In this document: positions 5,864 through 6,446 of the stretch, piece by piece
Numbering within the stretch: the first letter of the stretch is position 1
How the letters are laid out: each line of letters opens with the position of its first letter
Origin: Gammaproteobacteria bacterium
GTDB lineage: Bacteria > Pseudomonadota > Gammaproteobacteria > Competibacterales > Competibacteraceae
Direction: 5' to 3'
NCBI GenBank assembly: GCA_020047885.1
Contig: JAIFNF010000235.1
Coordinates: 1-6,446, forward strand
DNA length: 6,446 bases
Made by a program: the position numbers and the translations under genes
Notes under the pieces: model-generated
The model's input: only the letters and a program-made list of their open reading frames with translations
What the model was told of the DNA's origin: nothing
The model's database searches: none

Positions 5864-6446
5864 ATGAAAATGCCAAAACATCCCCTTGCCGAAGTCTTCG
5901 GTCACCTGACTACCGATTTTTCTGAACTCGCAATCTACTACCGTCAGGATCGGCTTTGCCCTTTTAATAACAAAGTCCCTAATTGCACAAAAGACAAAGC
6001 CAAAAATCCCCTTGGAGTTTGCAGCATATTCCATAACCAATCGCCGGTGATTACTTGTCCGATCCGATTTCGTGAAGACTGGTTAATTGTGAAAGACGCG
6101 GCTGATTTTTTCTTTTCTGAAAATGCAACGTGGAGTTCCTTAACCGAAGTTCGACTGAACGACGCTTATGGAAAGTCGGCGGGCAGTATCGACATAGTTC
6201 TTGTCGCTTATGATGAAAAAGAGCGTATTTATGACTTTGGCGCTCTGGAAATTCAGGCGGTTTATATCTCTGGAAATGTTCGTGATCCTTTTGAGCATTA
6301 TCTGACATCGCCAGAAAACCATAAAAATATGGATTGGCCTAACCAGAATAATTATCCACGTCCTGACTATTTGTCTTCTTCTCGGAAAAGACTTGCTCCC
6401 CAGTTACTTTTTAAAGGTGGAATACTCAATCACTGGAATAAAAAGA
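5864..6446 (+). CDS. NotI-family type II restriction endonuclease, 5' part (cut by window end)
   Basis: A frame starting at ATG 5864 stays open to the right edge (194 codons); an in-frame TAG at 5858-5860 rules out an earlier start, and AGGA at 5851-5854 is a plausible ribosome-binding site. It matches what I recall of NotI-family endonucleases: CPF at Cys32, then Cys41 followed by TK, GVC at Cys53 and CP-x-R at Cys65, consistent with the four-cysteine iron site reported for NotI. A PD-(D/E)XK-type centre follows, with Glu95 in LTEVRL, Asp110 in GSIDIVLV and Glu129-x-Gln131 in FGALEIQ, where Gln replaces the usual Lys as in NotI. A later stretch, YPRPDYLSSSRKRLAPQL, also looks like a conserved block. 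Such enzymes cut GC-rich DNA sites; specificity cannot be read here. The C-terminus and the expected protective methyltransferase are off-window. GC content is lower than in the operon to the left, suggesting separate acquisition. Confidence 0.85.
   Translation, partial: MKMPKHPLAEVFGHLTTDFSELAIYYRQDRLCPFNNKVPNCTKDKAKNPLGVCSIFHNQSPVITCPIRFREDWLIVKDAADFFFSENATWSSLTEVRLNDAYGKSAGSIDIVLVAYDEKERIYDFGALEIQAVYISGNVRDPFEHYLTSPENHKNMDWPNQNNYPRPDYLSSSRKRLAPQLLFKGGILNHWNKK

Noticed and set aside
5889..5901. CCGAAG-T-CTTCGG inverted repeat
   Set aside because: The one-base spacer prevents a normal hairpin and it lies within the NotI-like coding sequence; it could be chance.
5855..6322. Minus-strand small open frames in the right end
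   Set aside because: The plus strand encodes the NotI-family motifs across the same interval, which explains the sequence fully.

Overview
The window looks like an accessory (defence or conflict-type) region of a bacterial chromosome. The middle is GC-rich (about 60% in sampled lines) with Shine-Dalgarno sites and tightly overlapping genes, as in a proteobacterium. Two Uma2-family nuclease genes and the codon style would fit a gammaproteobacterium such as a Competibacter-like organism, but this is only an impression. The ends are much more AT-rich (about 25% GC at 241-300, about 40% at 6181-6240), so the window looks assembled from pieces of different origin.

Layout, all on the plus strand. 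(1) 2-661: the 3' end of an AT-rich gene that begins before the window and encodes a multi-pass membrane protein of unknown function. (2) 672-5134: a compact gene set. It holds a two-part AAA+ ATPase with a ClpB-type active module behind a degenerate N-terminal module, a Uma2-family nuclease, an NrdG-like radical SAM protein, a double zinc-ribbon/FHA protein and a PP2C-type phosphatase. The last four overlap or abut end to start (ATGA overlaps at 3142-3145 and 4382-4385, a 13-base overlap at 3798-3810). (3) 5168-5842: a second copy of the Uma2 gene. It carries the same ribosome-binding leader and the first 16 codons of the radical SAM gene, which then runs into a stop. (4) 5864 to the right edge: the 5' part of a NotI-family restriction endonuclease gene, cut by the window end.

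Inferred working model: the FHA protein reads phosphothreonine and PP2C removes the phosphate, so a Ser/Thr kinase is expected just outside the window. The AAA+ protein is the likely remodelling motor, and the radical SAM protein an activator or modifier of an unknown partner. The Uma2 gene looks like cargo inside this operon. A direct duplication of about 670 bases (2521-3190 and 5168-5837) copied Uma2 together with the start of the radical SAM gene, and its end lies 26 bases before the NotI-like gene. The NotI-like enzyme should have a protective methyltransferase beyond the right edge.
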